A stretch of DNA of 64,000 bases, taken from positions 3,037,486 through 3,101,485 of the forward strand of contig NW_006921540.1 of the NCBI RefSeq assembly GCF_000340215.1, in the 5' to 3' direction. Under the pieces are notes generated by a model. That model saw only the letters and a list, made by a program, of their open reading frames with translations. It made no database searches and was not told where the DNA came from. Numbering within the stretch: position 1 is the stretch's first letter; the number at the start of each line of letters is the position of its first letter. Position numbers and translations under genes: made by a program. Positions 13,351-25,405 of this stretch are shown piece after piece. The stretch comes from Pseudocercospora fijiensis CIRAD86. Its lineage: Eukaryota; Ascomycota; Dothideomycetes; Mycosphaerellales; Mycosphaerellaceae.

Positions 13351-16300
13351 AGAGCTAGTATAGTATAGTATAATACATTCGTCGGCTCGTAATAAAGTAT
13401 ATAGAGACGGTAATAGGAGAAGAGGAAGATAAAGAGGCCGGGCCGGCAACGAGCATTTAGATTAAGGTTAAGCAGGATACTATAGATAAAAGGACTAGTA
13501 GCAAGTAATAGGAAATTCAGGATGCTATAGAAGAATTTACCGCGACGGTATAGAGAGCTATAGACATCCTATAGTATATAATGCTTTAGTAGCAGCAAGG
13601 GAAGGGCAAAGAACGTACGAAGTAGGCACTCTTAGTTACTAAGAATCTGCTCTCTCTATCTTAGTCTTCTTAATACCGACGATACTACTACCTGCTCCCC
13701 TCTAATACAGTAAATCCTTTAACGACTACGGCCTCTACGACGCTTACTAGGGATATCGAAGACAATTTCCCTATTACTAAAGTCTTTATTAAAGTACTCC
13801 TCGTCCGTGTTACGTACTATACGGTTAATATATATACTAGGCTCTGCTATATCTAAAGCACGCTAGGTTGGTATGCGGGTCTAGCTAGATAAGCATAGTA
13901 GAGACGATAAGGCTGCTTTAGTATAAGCTACTTAAGCCTCTGTAGTAGTTATACGAATCGGCCTAAAGGTACTTAGATGTTTAGTAGTACTAGGACGACG
14001 ACGAGATGCTAGTATTAGTGTTCTATTCTGTCCGGTCCGACGCCGAGGAGTAGTACGAGCGCTTAGTATCTGTCTCTAAGTATCGGTAACTCTGCTAGCA
14101 CTGCGCTTATCTCCTGTTTCTAAACGAGGTCGAGACGGACTAGCTACAAATGCTATAGGCGGAGCTCTAGGTGCTAGCAATAGCAATAGCGTTAGTATCG
14201 GTGTTAGTATAGGACTAGCAGCCGTAGTACGCTTCTTAGCTAGGTCTTTACGAAAGGCACTAGCAGCCGTACCGGACTTACGCTACTGCTACTTATTTGA
14301 TGCACGCTAGTCCCTAGCAGTCTCTTTAACTAGAGCGGTCTCTTCTTCTTTAGCTAGACCGGCTAGTAGCTTAGTATCTCCTATTACAGCCGCTGCAGCC
14401 GCCGCCGCCTCTTCTGCCTCCTTTCTCTAGCGCTTTAGCTATTCGCGATTCGCAGCTACGCGCTCTAAGTACTTCTTACGCTTCTTATATATATCATCGA
14501 TAATGCTGTTTAGTATACTAAGTATATCGTTAAGCGGCATGTCCTTCGCATTGTCCGAATCCTTCTTATACTACTTTATAAACGCTAGTACTCGCTTATT
14601 AAGGATAGCCGCGTCGATATTGTCTCTATATAGGTCCTTAGTAGGCTTGAAGACCTCGTAAAGGTTCTATAGCTTATACTTTAGCACTATAACGTTTGCT
14701 AGAATGTCGCAGTTCCGGCTCTCGTAGATAGTGTTATCGAATACGCGCTTAGCCTACTTAGAAATCCATTCCTCGATATGCTCTAGAGCATAGCCCGATA
14801 GACTACTCTTTCTCGGCTTCTACGGTAATAGAGGTGCTGCTAGCGGCTCGTAACTATCCTATACTAGCTTCTTTAGCAAGTCTAGGTTATATATACTATA
14901 GCAGGTATCTTTGCCCTATACGACCTTGCCTTTAGGGATTAGGTATATATACTCCCCTTCTCTAAGGTACTTATTAACAATAGCCCTAAAGCACTAGCGC
15001 TAACCCTTTACCGAATGATAGCGTATATTAATAAGACGCATAAATATAGGAGATGCGCTCTCTCGGCTCTTTATCTTATCGGAAGTCTATTTCGGTATAT
15101 TAGAGTTATCTGCGATTGCACTATCTATAGCATCGTTAAAGGCACTAGCGCCGCTTCTATATACGGCTATCCTAGGATATATAGCAGCCTCGTCTATAGT
15201 ACGACGTACGCGGACCGTAATGCCTTCTCTATTATCGTGCTTATCTAGACTATCTAGCTAGTTTATAATGTTAAAGATATCCTCGGAGAAGTCGTCGAAT
15301 TCCTCGCCTAGAACCTATTCAATCTTATCCGAGACTACCGTATTGCGGAGGCTACTAGGATTCGATAGAAGATATGCCTGCTCTTAGTATAGAATAGCCT
15401 AGTCCTTGTTATAAGGATTGATTATAGAGACATAGCTGCGCTTCTCTAGTAGAACACGGCCCTATCTATTATTGTACTAATACGGCAATATAAACACCGC
15501 GAGAGCCTTAATATTTAGCAGACGCGTACCGCGACCGAGCTTCTATATTAGATCGAGAATATCGTTTGTAATAGGAATACCCTATTGTCTAACGATCTCG
15601 ATATCCGGAATGTTAGTACCTATCGTAGTAGCTAGCGTGCCCTATATAATACGGATATGTAAGTCTAGCTTCTTAAATTCCTAGTATCGGAGGTCCTTAT
15701 CTAGCGGCGCGATATAAGCCGTATAGAAAGAGATTACCTTTCGAATATTAATAGTTAGCTTTCCTCTTAGCATAAGTAGTGTACTAGTCTATGTATACTT
15801 ATACTCTGCTAGCTCTAGGTCGATGTCCTTAGTTAGATCTACTAACTAAGATCGCATTAGGAGATAGGTACGATTAATGCTTACGCGGCCGTCGACAAAG
15901 ATAAGAGTCTTCTAGATTAGGTCGGATGTGCCGTAGCCTTCCTCGTTAATCGCATACTTTAGTACGAAGTACTAGAACTTAAAGGATGTTAACTTGTTCT
16001 TCGGCAGAGGCTTAATAATATATATCGTATCTAGGCGATTAATACTACCGCGCTAGACAATGCTCTAAAGAGGCTTGTCTCTAATTAGACGAATAGCACG
16101 ACTCTTAACTAGGTAATCGATTACATCTTTCGGCATAGTAGTAGAGGCTGCGATAGTAGGCATATATATATCGTAGAGGTCGCGAAGGAAGGCGATCTTT
16201 CTAAAGGCAACTCGGAAGTTTAGCTACCGATAAAGAAGATATACCTTATCGTATGCGATTAACCCTAAGGATAGAGCTATAGAGCGTAGGACCTCTTAAA

Positions 16301-17130
16301 ATTCCGGAGTAATGCCTTGCTTAGGGCTATAGAGGACGTAGTAGTACCGGCCTGCCTTTAGGTCTGCGAGCATATATAGATCGCGCCGCTTACTATCTAC
16401 TATAAGGATACAGACATTAAGTAGTCCTTACTCCTATAGCGACAACTAGCGTATAGCTTCTTCGATATTACCGCCTTACTCGTCCGCGATCCGAGTTAAG
16501 ACTGCTACTTGCTATATAGCTATACCGGTTAGGAGAGCGAAAGCCTAGTAGATTAATAATTTTCTAGAGCTAGTAGCAGCCGGATATATAACATCCTGCT
16601 AGCTAAAGAAGAGCGACTAGAATATATCGATTTGCTACTATAAAGGTTCGGGTTCTAGGATGCGATGCAGATATAGTATTAATAACACTACTAAGAGACT
16701 AAGGCGTACTATTTCTTCCTATAGATGCTTAGACTTATCGTAATACTGCGCTATATCCTATATTAGGAGCTAGATCTCTTTAAGGAGGTACTTATCGTCG
16801 CGTATATACTCTATACGCGCCTCGAAGTAGGCATGCTATATATAAGGTAGTAAGTTGTCCGGAGGAAGTAGTAGGCGGGCGACGATATCGAATTGCGGGT
16901 TATAGCGATTAATAGCGCGTCGACCTCCTAGTAGTAGGCGCTTTAGATCCTTCTTACGTCGCTAGACCTTAGCGGCCTGCTTCGTAGCTTATTCTTCTTA
17001 TTATACTTGCTTCTTTCGCGCCTCTCTATCCGCCTTTACCGCCCTATAGCGATCCTTAGTGCCTAAGTGCGAGTACTTGCTAGTCTTGCTGCTACTACTA
17101 CCGCCGCCTCTACCTCGACTAGGAGGAGCT
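13350..17130 (-). pseudogene. RIP-degraded superfamily-2 (RecQ-like) DEAD/H helicase
   Basis: The minus strand reads as one long frame of about 1,250 codons broken by TAG/TAA. An Arg/Gly/Ser-rich, lysine-rich start (about 17,100-16,900) precedes the helicase core. The Walker A region reads ATSSRK near 16,570 (Gly to Arg, as RIP gives). YYYVLYSP stands where helicases have SPE. The DExH box reads DKVY near 16,245 (RIP-type changes of DEVH), and motif III reads STT near 16,140. A C-terminal domain has LIFVDGR and motif VI (KLGRGTR) near 15,545. A long Lys/Glu-rich C-terminal region follows. The order and motifs match RecQ-like/telomere-linked-helicase-type proteins repeated in fungal genomes; assignment below SF2 is inference. 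All key motifs are damaged. Confidence 0.72.
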
Positions 17131-17890
17131 ATAGTATCGTCGAATTGTAGAGATAGGTTAATAGGTTAGAGGGTTAAAGGGTGTTTAAGGCTAGAGTTAT
17201 TAAAGCGCGGAAGAAAGAGAAAGAGTTAGATATACGCGTTACGTATTTGCAATAATGCCGGAAAAGTAGAGCCTATACCTTTTACTTTTACTATCGCTAG
17301 ACTCGAATACCGCCGCTATAGATCTAGACGAAGCGAGAAGTAACTAGGCCTATTCTAGACCTCTAAACGTATGCGCTAGAGTCGCTAAGGTATATTAAGA
17401 AGGTTAGTATAGTTAGAAGGGCGGAAATCGATCGACCGATACTAAAGATATCGATACTTCTATAAGATAGTAGAATATCGCTAGTTCCTCGAGCGAAAGG
17501 GCACTTCTAATAACTTTAGCTAAAGCAACCGACCCTCTAAGATATACCGAGTCGATCTATATCGTTAGAATAGTAGAAATCGAAGGGGTACGAATATAGT
17601 CGCTACGACTCGGAATTTAGAATAGTAAGCGGAGGTAATGCAGCAATTAATAACGCGATACTATATAACTAAGCGGGTAATAGTAATAGAATCTACGAAT
17701 ATCGATACTAATGTTTGCTAAGTTTAAGGTTGCTCGGTAGCGTAGTTATTGTTCTATATAGTCGTTTGTTACAAACATAAGTTAAGCTAGTTTAATTTCT
17801 ATAGAAGAAGGTCTATATATAATACAGTTTTACGCTTCTTACGAATACTTTCTAATTACTATATATACTGTCGTAAATCTATAAATATAG
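17131..17890. other. RIP-type spacer between helicase and LINE
   Basis: No coding frame recognised on either strand. It may hold the helicase promoter side and the 5' untranslated region of the following LINE element. Confidence 0.4.
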
Positions 17891-17917
17891 TAAGTTTAGA
17901 AGGACGGGAGCTGAAAA

Positions 17918-19200
17918 ATGGCAGCGAACAATCAGAAACGAAGGGAAGACAGTTAAGAAGGAAGGGAGGACGAATAGAAAGCACTATATACTAGGGTAGA
18001 GGAGGTGCTAAAGGCGGAAGATAGAAGAACCCCTAAAAGGGCATATAGGATAATAATCTTAGAACTCCTTAGAGGACTAAAAGCAATCTACAACTAGGCA
18101 AGCTACGTAATTATAAAGGTAGCTAATATAGTCGCAGCAAAGATTACGAAGAAACAATAGGAAACAAGCCTAAACTACCGCACCTAGGTAGTAGTAGCTA
18201 GTTAGGAGGCGCTAAAACCCCCGAGGACAGTAGTTAGAGTCTATATTACGGACCTATAAGAGCAAAAGGAAATCTAAGGACTTATAGGGAAAGAGATTGT
18301 AGAAAGAATTGCAGTTAAAGAGGTAATTAGGGCTAGGAACGAAGGAAAAGGGGTAATCAAGCTATTTATAGTACAAGAGCAGGACAAAAAGAAGCTAGAA
18401 ACACAAAAAGAATAGACAACTAAGATAGGGAAAACAGCAAAGGTCTCCTAACAACAATTTATAATTATAGCCTATAGTATAACAAGAAGCTTTAAGGAAG
18501 AACAGGATATTAGGAGCCTATAGAGACAAAACTAAGCTATATACCTAGGCCTAAAGATTACAAAAGTAGCATAGATTAAAAGGAAAATCGAAGAGACTAA
18601 GAAGCAGTCTTCCCTAATTATCTAGGTAGGGAGTATAGAGCAAGCTAATATAGTACTAGACTAGGGGTTGTTCTAGGACTATAAGAGATTAGAAACAGAG
18701 ATATATAGAAGCAACTATAGGATAATGCAGTGCTTCAAATGTTAATACTATAGACACTTAGTAGCTAAGTGTATAAAGACAACCAATACCTGCTCCTATT
18801 ATATAGGGGATTACTAGGTTAAAGAATACAAGGCATACAAGGGAGAAGTAAGATGTATATACTGCACTAAAAGACACCCCTCTTAGGCGAAGGAATGCCT
18901 AGTAAGAATATAGGCAGCGAGGAAGGCAAAGGAAGCTAGAATTAATACACTAAAAAGATATACAATAAGCTAGGGCAGCTAGGTACAGAAGCAACCTAGC
19001 TAAGTACTATAAAAGAGGTCTAGACAAGATAATAGGTTCACATTTAGGGCCTTACTAGTATAAGAGAATTACTAACAACTAGGGAGACTAAGATACCTTA
19101 ATATTATAGGAAAGGAAGCAGGGTAGACAAAGCTTAGTCAAATGTTAGTCTAAAGTAAGGGAAGACTAAAGGAAAACTTATAGGGAAATAATATAGATAA
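17918..19200 (+). pseudogene. LINE ORF1 (gag-like, CCHC zinc knuckles)
   Basis: Starts at ATG 17,918 (MAANNQKRRED). Lysine/glutamate-rich N-terminal half, then three knuckle-like motifs near 18,730-18,900: CFKC..YY..HLVAKC, CSYY.GDY..KEY (damaged), and CIYCTKRHPS.AKEC. This layout is typical of the RNA-binding ORF1 of Tad/I-type LINEs. In-frame TAG/TAA codons stand where Gln and Trp would be expected. The frame ends just before ORF2, which uses another frame. Confidence 0.78.
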
Positions 19201-19206
19201 AACCTA

Positions 19207-22200
19207 ATGAATATTGCAACATTACTAAACATTATATAGTATAATGTTAATAAGAGCAAAGACAAGGTACAAAGGAGCTTCCTTTAAGCACTAAACCTAA
19301 AAGAACATTACATTATTACAATCTAAGAGCCCTAGCTCAACCTATATATAAAGAGACTAGCAATAGTTAAAGACCTAAGATACTACCTAATTATCCACAA
19401 CTAGGGAGCCCTAAGGACATATATATATATTAGTAAGGAGATAGATACAGAAACCTAGCAGGCTATACTATAGGAGGATAGGGACCTAATATTAGTTTAA
19501 GTAGAGACATCCTAAGGTACACTCTAAGTCTACTATATATATAACCCACTACTAGACTTAAGAAGCAGTACCTAACTAAAAACCCTAGAAAGACTACCTA
19601 GAGTTATCTAGGGGAACACCTACTAAATCCTACTTAGGGATTTCAACCTCTACTATCCCCTCTAGGGCTTAGACTTTACCCTAGCTTACTACTTCCTAGT
19701 AGGAAGACTAATTAATATATTAGAGAGGGAAGAAATAGAAATTGTTACCCTAAAGGGACTAATTACTTAGGAGGCAAGAGGAAGTAGCAGCACACTAGAC
19801 CTATGCTTTATATTACATTAGATTAGGAATAGGATTACAAGATATAGGATCAACTAGGAACTAGAAGAATTATTAGACTACTTCCCGGTATAGATTGAAC
19901 TAAATGTCTAAGCCAATTAGGAAAGGGAACTAGAGGAGAAGCTCAACTAGAAGGGTACCTAATAGGGCAGGATTAAGGAGGAACTAGAAAGGGACCTAAA
20001 ACTAGAGGAACTTTTAACAAAGTACCTACTAAGGCTAGAGGACATTAACAAAGCAGTAGAAGAACTAACAGGAATCCTAAAACAGGTAGCTAGAAAGCAT
20101 ACCCTAGCAAAGAAACATTCACTATACTAGCAACTATACTAGACTAGTAAATATATAAGGAAGGTTAAAGTAGCAAGGAAGGCTAGGAGGCAGTAGATAC
20201 AAACCTATACCTAGGAAGCATAGGACAACTATAACAAAGCCTACTAGGAAAAGAAGATCCAGATTAAGAAAGACAAGATATAAGAATAGAGATCTATAAT
20301 AGGAATAATTATAAAGAAACTAGAAGAGATATAGAGGATAGCTAAATAGGTAAGGAGACCTAAATAGGATAAGGATATACTACTACAATTCCCGGACATT
20401 ATAGACTAATAAGGACAAATATAGACTACAATAGAAGGGAAAGTAAGAGCCCTAGGCCAACACTTCTTCTATAGAAAAGTATAAGCAGACCTATCAGATA
20501 TAAGGGAGATAGAATAAGAGACTCTACTACTAGGCACACTAAGAGACACCTAGGTTAAACCCGAAACTATTGAAAAGATCCTAAAGAAAATTCTAGGCAA
20601 TAAGGCACTAGGAGAAGACAAGATCTATAATAAACTTCTAAAAGCATATAGGAAGGGGCTAGCCCTAGTACTAGCTAATATCTTTTTATAAAGCCTAGCA
20701 CTAGGACACTATCTAAGACCATTTAGGAAGTCCCTAACAGTAGTGCTAAGGAAGCCCTAGAAGGAAGACTATATACAGCTTAAGGCCTACAGACTAATAG
20801 CCCTACTTAATATAATAGGCAAGGTGCTAGAAAAAATTGTCGCTAAAAGGCTAATAACCTTTGCCGAGGAAAGGAACATCCTTCCTAAAGGCTAGATAGG
20901 AGGAAGAAAGAAGAGGTTAATACTAATAGCTATAGAACTAATTATAGAATAGATCAAGCATATCTAGTACTATAGTTAAAACTAGGTAGTAACCCTCCTC
21001 TCCCTTAATATCTTAGGAGCCTTTAACAATGTCTCCTATAAAAGGCTCCTATATATACTTAAACAGAAAGCTATACTAAACTGGATAGTCCAATTCATCT
21101 AGTCCTTCCTATAGGAAAGATTAATACAGCTTATTCTAGGCAAATTCAAATCAGACCTAATGCTAACTAAAAAGGGAATCCCCTAAGGATCAACACTCTC
21201 CCTAATCCTCTTCCTTATCTTTATAGTAGACCTACTCCTACTCCTAGAATTAAAAAATATATTAGCATTAGGGTTTGTAGATAATACGAATATCCTAGCC
21301 TAGTCTAAGACAACAGAAACTAACTACAAGATCCTAGAAGAGAAGCACTAGGAGTATAAAAAATAGGTAAGGAGGTATAGAGCAAAATTCGCCCTAGAAA
21401 AGTACTAACTTATCTACTTTAGTAAGGCTAAATCAACCTACAATATAAAGCAATCAATTACTATCTAAGGCTTTGAAACCTAATTATTAGCAGAGCTTAG
21501 GGTACTAGGGATCTAGCTAGATCTAAAACTGAATTAGGGACTACAAGTAAAGAAGGCAAAGCAGAGGGCAGATGCTAATATACAGTCTATTAATAGGCTT
21601 ATAGCCTCTATATAGGGGGCTACATTCGAGAAAGCTAAAGTTATATACAAAGCAATTGTCAAACTAGCAATGCTATATAGAGCACAGATATAGACAGCCT
21701 AGGAGAAAACACTAAAGAGGATTAAACAACCAGTTAGCAGGTCCTAAACCTAAAGCCTAAAGAAAATCCTAGGAGTATACAAAACTATACTAATAAGGGT
21801 AGTAGAAATAGAATTAGGGATCCTACTAGTTAAACAATACTTTAAGGGACTAAGACACTAATATGCAGCAAAGATAATAGAATACCTAGCCTAATAGACT
21901 ATCTAAAAGGCACTAGACAAGATAAAAGCCTAGTGCATTAGGACTAGGAGGCGAGACAGACTATAAATAACTCCCTAAAAAGTCAAAGACCTAGAGCAAT
22001 ATAGAGTCTTAATAAGAGAAATACTAGAGAAAGAGCTTTAGGGACCAAATATAAGGCTAAAGGAAGACAAACCAAAGGGAGAGAAACAAAGCTTAGCAGA
22101 ATCAATTACTAGATACCTATAGGAGCAGGAATAGAACAAAACACAAGTTAGACTAGGAACCCTAAAGGCACTAATCAAATTTGGTTAATACAACTACTAG

Positions 22201-22794
22201 CTCTATAAGGACCTAAACAGGGCCGAGGTAAGCCTAGCTATCCAAATCAGATCTAAATATATTAGATTTAGATCTTACCTATTTAGAAGAAACGTCCTAG
22301 GAATTAAAAGCAGGGCTTGCTAATATAGCTACTAATCTTAGAACCCTAAGTATATACTGCTAGTCTACCCTTAATAGTTAGAAGGCAGAAGTAATTAGAG
22401 ACTAAAAGCAATAGAAAGGGAATACGATAAGCTAATCTAGAGCAAAGAAGACCTAAAGAGGATAGTAAAGTGGATTATTAAATAGGGATTTATATAACAA
22501 TTCGCACTAGTAAGGGAAACTAAGGAGTAGATAAGAAGGAGGGAAGAAGAGGGGGAAAGAAGGGCAAGGTAGTAGGCAAGGTAGTTAGAGAGTAACAACT
22601 ATAATACTAGTGCACCCTAAAGGAAGGAGAACAAGAAAACAAGGAAGATTAATACTTATAAATAGGACAGGAGGGAGGTTTTTACTAACTAAGTTGGTTT
22701 CCTACCTAAAACAATACATAGAAATAGACCTATATAGGCCGAAAGGCACTATAATAGGCGAATGAAATATCTATCTATCTATATACTATCGTAA
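19207..22794 (+). pseudogene. LINE ORF2 (endonuclease and reverse transcriptase)
   Basis: Opens at ATG 19,207 (MNIATLLNII). The endonuclease follows (IQYNVNKSKD-like start, E in EP.LNLY, RDFN for the usual GDFN, SSTLDLCF). RT covers about 20,560-21,500: LLKAYRKGLA, KAYRLIALLNIIGKVLEK, GIP.GSTLSLILF, and the active site reading FVDNTNILA at 21,274-21,300. The second catalytic Asp is Asn, the change expected from RIP at TpG. Near 22,310 a degraded C..Y..H..C-like zinc region follows, and the frame ends at TAA 22,792-22,794, overlapping the tail repeat. Multiple stops make it non-functional. Confidence 0.82.
22769..22784 (+). repeat. CTAT-repeat 3' tail of the LINE
   Basis: Four CTAT-like units close the LINE, comparable with the short simple-repeat tails of Tad-type elements. 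Confidence 0.6.
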
Positions 22795-22795
22795 A

Positions 22796-23140
22796 ATGTA
22801 TAACCCGCTAAAGAGACATTTGCGAGAACTTGTGTATATATAAAGTTATATATTAAATGCTATCTAATAGAATGGCAGGTTATAGTGTATATAGTCGCTT
22901 CCTACTGTTTGTCGTCAGACGCTCCGCTGGAGCCGGTTCCTTGGCAGAACCTGAGGCATCCACGGAGCTTCTGAAAGGAGACAGACTTTGCCGAGTGAAC
23001 CGAAGCTGACCCATGCCAAAGAAGTTCCTGGCATGAATGCGGACAATCAGAACCAACCCCCATCGTCGACCTCGCTCTCGTCTTCGAGATGGGACCTTTG
23101 GCTTTCCAGGGGCGAGCAGGACCTCGACTTCCTGGACAGT
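22796..23140 (+). promoter_or_regulatory. truncated upstream region of the lyase-hydratase gene
   Basis: Only about 350 bp separate the LINE end from the chosen start codon. The first 100 bp are still TpA-rich; normal composition returns near 22,900. The coding frame is open upstream to 22,988, but the sequence there does not look like a mitochondrial presequence. No clear TATA box is assigned. Confidence 0.45.
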
Positions 23141-25054
23141 ATGGCGGCCAGTCTGAGATGTAGCGTGCTCCGTCAAACACGCAGTGTAAGACGAGGAAGC
23201 GCTTCCGTTTCGTTCCGTCACCACTCCGTGAATGCTGCGGCAGTAAACAAGGCGTCTGCTGTGCGAATACTGGAAGTTGGGCCACGCGATGGTTTACAGA
23301 ACATCAAAGCACAAGTCCCTACGCAAACGAAAGTTGAGCTGATCCGTCGCCTTGCACATACTGGGCTTCGAAATATCGAAGCCACTTCCTTTGTGTCACC
23401 CAAATGGATCCCACAATTAGCTGACAGCCAGGAAGTCCTCCAAGCGGCCCAAGCGATCGGAGAGCCCCTGGGGGTCTGGCTACCTGTGCTGACTCCCAAC
23501 ATGAAAGGTCTGGAACGAGCAGTACAGAACCAGGCAAGGGAGGTGGTTGTCTTCGCATCGGCGTCAGAAGGCTTCAGCTGGAAGAACACCAACTGCTCAA
23601 TTGAAGATGCTCTCCAAAGGGCCGAAGAAATCGTAAAGGCGGCGAAAGCTCATGGCATTCGAGCACGTGGCGTGGTATCTTGCGTCGTTGCTTGCCCTTA
23701 TGATGGTCCCACAGATCCGAAGCAAGTCCTGGATGTCGCAAAGCGTTTCCTAGAGATGGGCTGCTATGAGGTTGGCCTTGGCGAAACGATTGGCGTGGCC
23801 ACGCCGCATGATATCGAGGAGCTGCTTCGTGTGCTGCTCGCTGAGATCCCAGCAGAAAAGCTTGCTGGTCACTATCACGACACGTATGGCCAAGCCATCG
23901 CCAACGTGGTCAAGTCGTACGAAATGGGACTTCGAGCATTCGACAGCAGCGTCGCCGGACTTGGAGGATGCCCCTACGCGAAAGGTGCGAAGGGAAATCT
24001 GTCGACAGAAGACATGGTATACACCTTCGAGAAAGCTGGAATCCCCACAGGAATCGACTTGCAGCAATTGTCAGAAATCGGCGACTGGATCTCGAAAGAA
24101 ATCGGCATCCCCAACAATAGCAGGGCAGGATCGGCTGTGGTCGCAAAGAGCCAATCCAAGGAAAACACTGCCGTTTCCAAACAGGAAAACCACGTCGTCA
24201 AGAGTCCCGAGTGGTCCTTGCTCCGGGACGCCGGGGACTACAAGGTGCAAAGGGCCGACCATGCTGTCAGAATCACGTTGACCAGGGCGAAGAATGGTAC
24301 TGCTCTGACGAACGACATGGTGGAAGGAATCACAAGAACATTCAAGGATCTCGCCAGCGACCCGACAGTTTTCCACATCATTTTGGATGCCGAGGGCAAA
24401 TACTTCTGCACAGGCATGGACCTGAGTGGCGGTGGAGCAAGTGCTTCAAATGATCCCGCTGAGAAGTCAGAATACTACGGCAAAGTCGAAGCACTGTACG
24501 AGGCAATCGACCATGCACCACAAACCACGATTGCTGTGGTGGATGGTCCATCGTATGGGGGAGGTGTTGGCTTAGCCTTTGTCTGCGATGTCCGTCTCCT
24601 CTCCTCGAATGCCCGCTTTACGATGACCGAAATCCAACTCGGTCTGTCTCCCGCAATCATCTCGAAATACATGATTCGGGAATGGGGCATCCCATTCCTG
24701 CGCGAAGCAATGCTGGCTGGGCGAGAAGTCAAGCCCGACGAACTGCACAGAATTGGAGTCGTTCATGGCACGGCCTCGAGCTCGCAAGACCTGCAGGAAT
24801 TGACCTCCCGATATCTTCGGGATTTGAGGAAATGTGCGCCTCGGTCTGCAGCAGCGTGTAAGCAGCTTGTCAGACTGGGATGGAGAGATCCTGGCGGAGC
24901 AGAGCAGCAACACTTCGTGACCAAAGTGTTTGCAGGCATGATGCAGCCGGGCTCGGAGGGTGAGCATGGTCTTGCACAGTTTCGGCAGAAGATCAAGAGT
25001 GTCGATTGGGGCCAATTTCATGCGATGAAGAGCATCAAAACGGCTGCATCGTGA
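23141..25054 (+). CDS. HMG-CoA lyase / 3-methylglutaconyl-CoA hydratase fusion
   Basis: An intronless 637-residue mitochondrial bifunctional enzyme. Residues 1-30 form an Arg/Ser-rich presequence with no acidic residue, which is why ATG 23,141 is preferred over the in-frame ATG at 22,988. Residues 42-325 are HMG-CoA lyase: VGPRDGLQN (47-54), metal-binding HYHDTYGQA (244-252) and the active-site Cys loop GGCPYAKGAKGN (275-286). After a Ser/Lys-rich linker (325-360), residues 365-637 are an enoyl-CoA hydratase fold with SYGGGVGLAFVCD (471-483) and TEIQLGLSPAIIS. This resembles bacterial LiuC methylglutaconyl-CoA hydratase more than mammalian AUH. The two activities would turn 3-methylglutaconyl-CoA into HMG-CoA and then acetyl-CoA plus acetoacetate, the end of leucine catabolism. 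All lyase catalytic residues are present. Confidence 0.9.
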   Translation: MAASLRCSVLRQTRSVRRGSASVSFRHHSVNAAAVNKASAVRILEVGPRDGLQNIKAQVPTQTKVELIRRLAHTGLRNIEATSFVSPKWIPQLADSQEVLQAAQAIGEPLGVWLPVLTPNMKGLERAVQNQAREVVVFASASEGFSWKNTNCSIEDALQRAEEIVKAAKAHGIRARGVVSCVVACPYDGPTDPKQVLDVAKRFLEMGCYEVGLGETIGVATPHDIEELLRVLLAEIPAEKLAGHYHDTYGQAIANVVKSYEMGLRAFDSSVAGLGGCPYAKGAKGNLSTEDMVYTFEKAGIPTGIDLQQLSEIGDWISKEIGIPNNSRAGSAVVAKSQSKENTAVSKQENHVVKSPEWSLLRDAGDYKVQRADHAVRITLTRAKNGTALTNDMVEGITRTFKDLASDPTVFHIILDAEGKYFCTGMDLSGGGASASNDPAEKSEYYGKVEALYEAIDHAPQTTIAVVDGPSYGGGVGLAFVCDVRLLSSNARFTMTEIQLGLSPAIISKYMIREWGIPFLREAMLAGREVKPDELHRIGVVHGTASSSQDLQELTSRYLRDLRKCAPRSAAACKQLVRLGWRDPGGAEQQHFVTKVFAGMMQPGSEGEHGLAQFRQKIKSVDWGQFHAMKSIKTAAS

Positions 25055-25405
25055 AGCACTAGGTCTGTTATGAAGTTCTGATTGTAGATGATTATATAGA
25101 GGAGGAAGGTTAATTGCAGAGGTAGCCGTTCCTCCATTAGTTAGCTAGCCCCTTGACTGCTTCCTCCTTGTTCCGTGGACCGTAACAAGGTCTTTCACTG
25201 GGAAGCATACCAAGCAACTCCGCATCAGAAGTGGTCGGTGGCATATTCTAGAGCTCAATAGGTACCTGCGCTAGAGCCAACCGTTCCTCAACCCCGCCAT
25301 CAATCAATACCTGGAGGCCTAAGGGTTGCAGTGCCGTATAGTCTACACTACAATCACTGCTCTACAATCGACCCTTGTGTAGCGCGTTCCGGAGAGAGTT
25401 CTATC
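25055..25405. other. intergenic: 3' end of fusion gene and ALDH promoter
   Basis: Ordinary composition, no gene. It holds the terminator side of the lyase-hydratase gene and the presumed promoter of the aldehyde dehydrogenase gene, both on the plus strand. Confidence 0.5.

Larger units (their letters stand above)
17890..22795 (+). mobile_element. Tad-like non-LTR retrotransposon (LINE)
   Basis: A two-ORF LINE on the plus strand: ORF1 with CCHC zinc knuckles, then ORF2 with an apurinic-type endonuclease, RT and a C-terminal Cys/His region. It ends in a short CTAT repeat tail rather than LTRs. RIP is milder than in the neighbouring chromovirus: many CAA and GCA triplets survive, while nearly all expected TGG codons read TAG. 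The element stops about 350 bp before the start codon of the lyase-hydratase gene. Confidence 0.85.

Noticed and set aside
15015..15248. Plus-strand frame of 77 codons with ATG
   Set aside because: Antisense to the helicase pseudogene; composition is low-complexity.
22988..23140. Longer start of the lyase-hydratase protein
   Set aside because: The 51 extra residues are acidic and polar, unlike a presequence; ATG 23,141 begins a typical one. Transcript data could reverse this.
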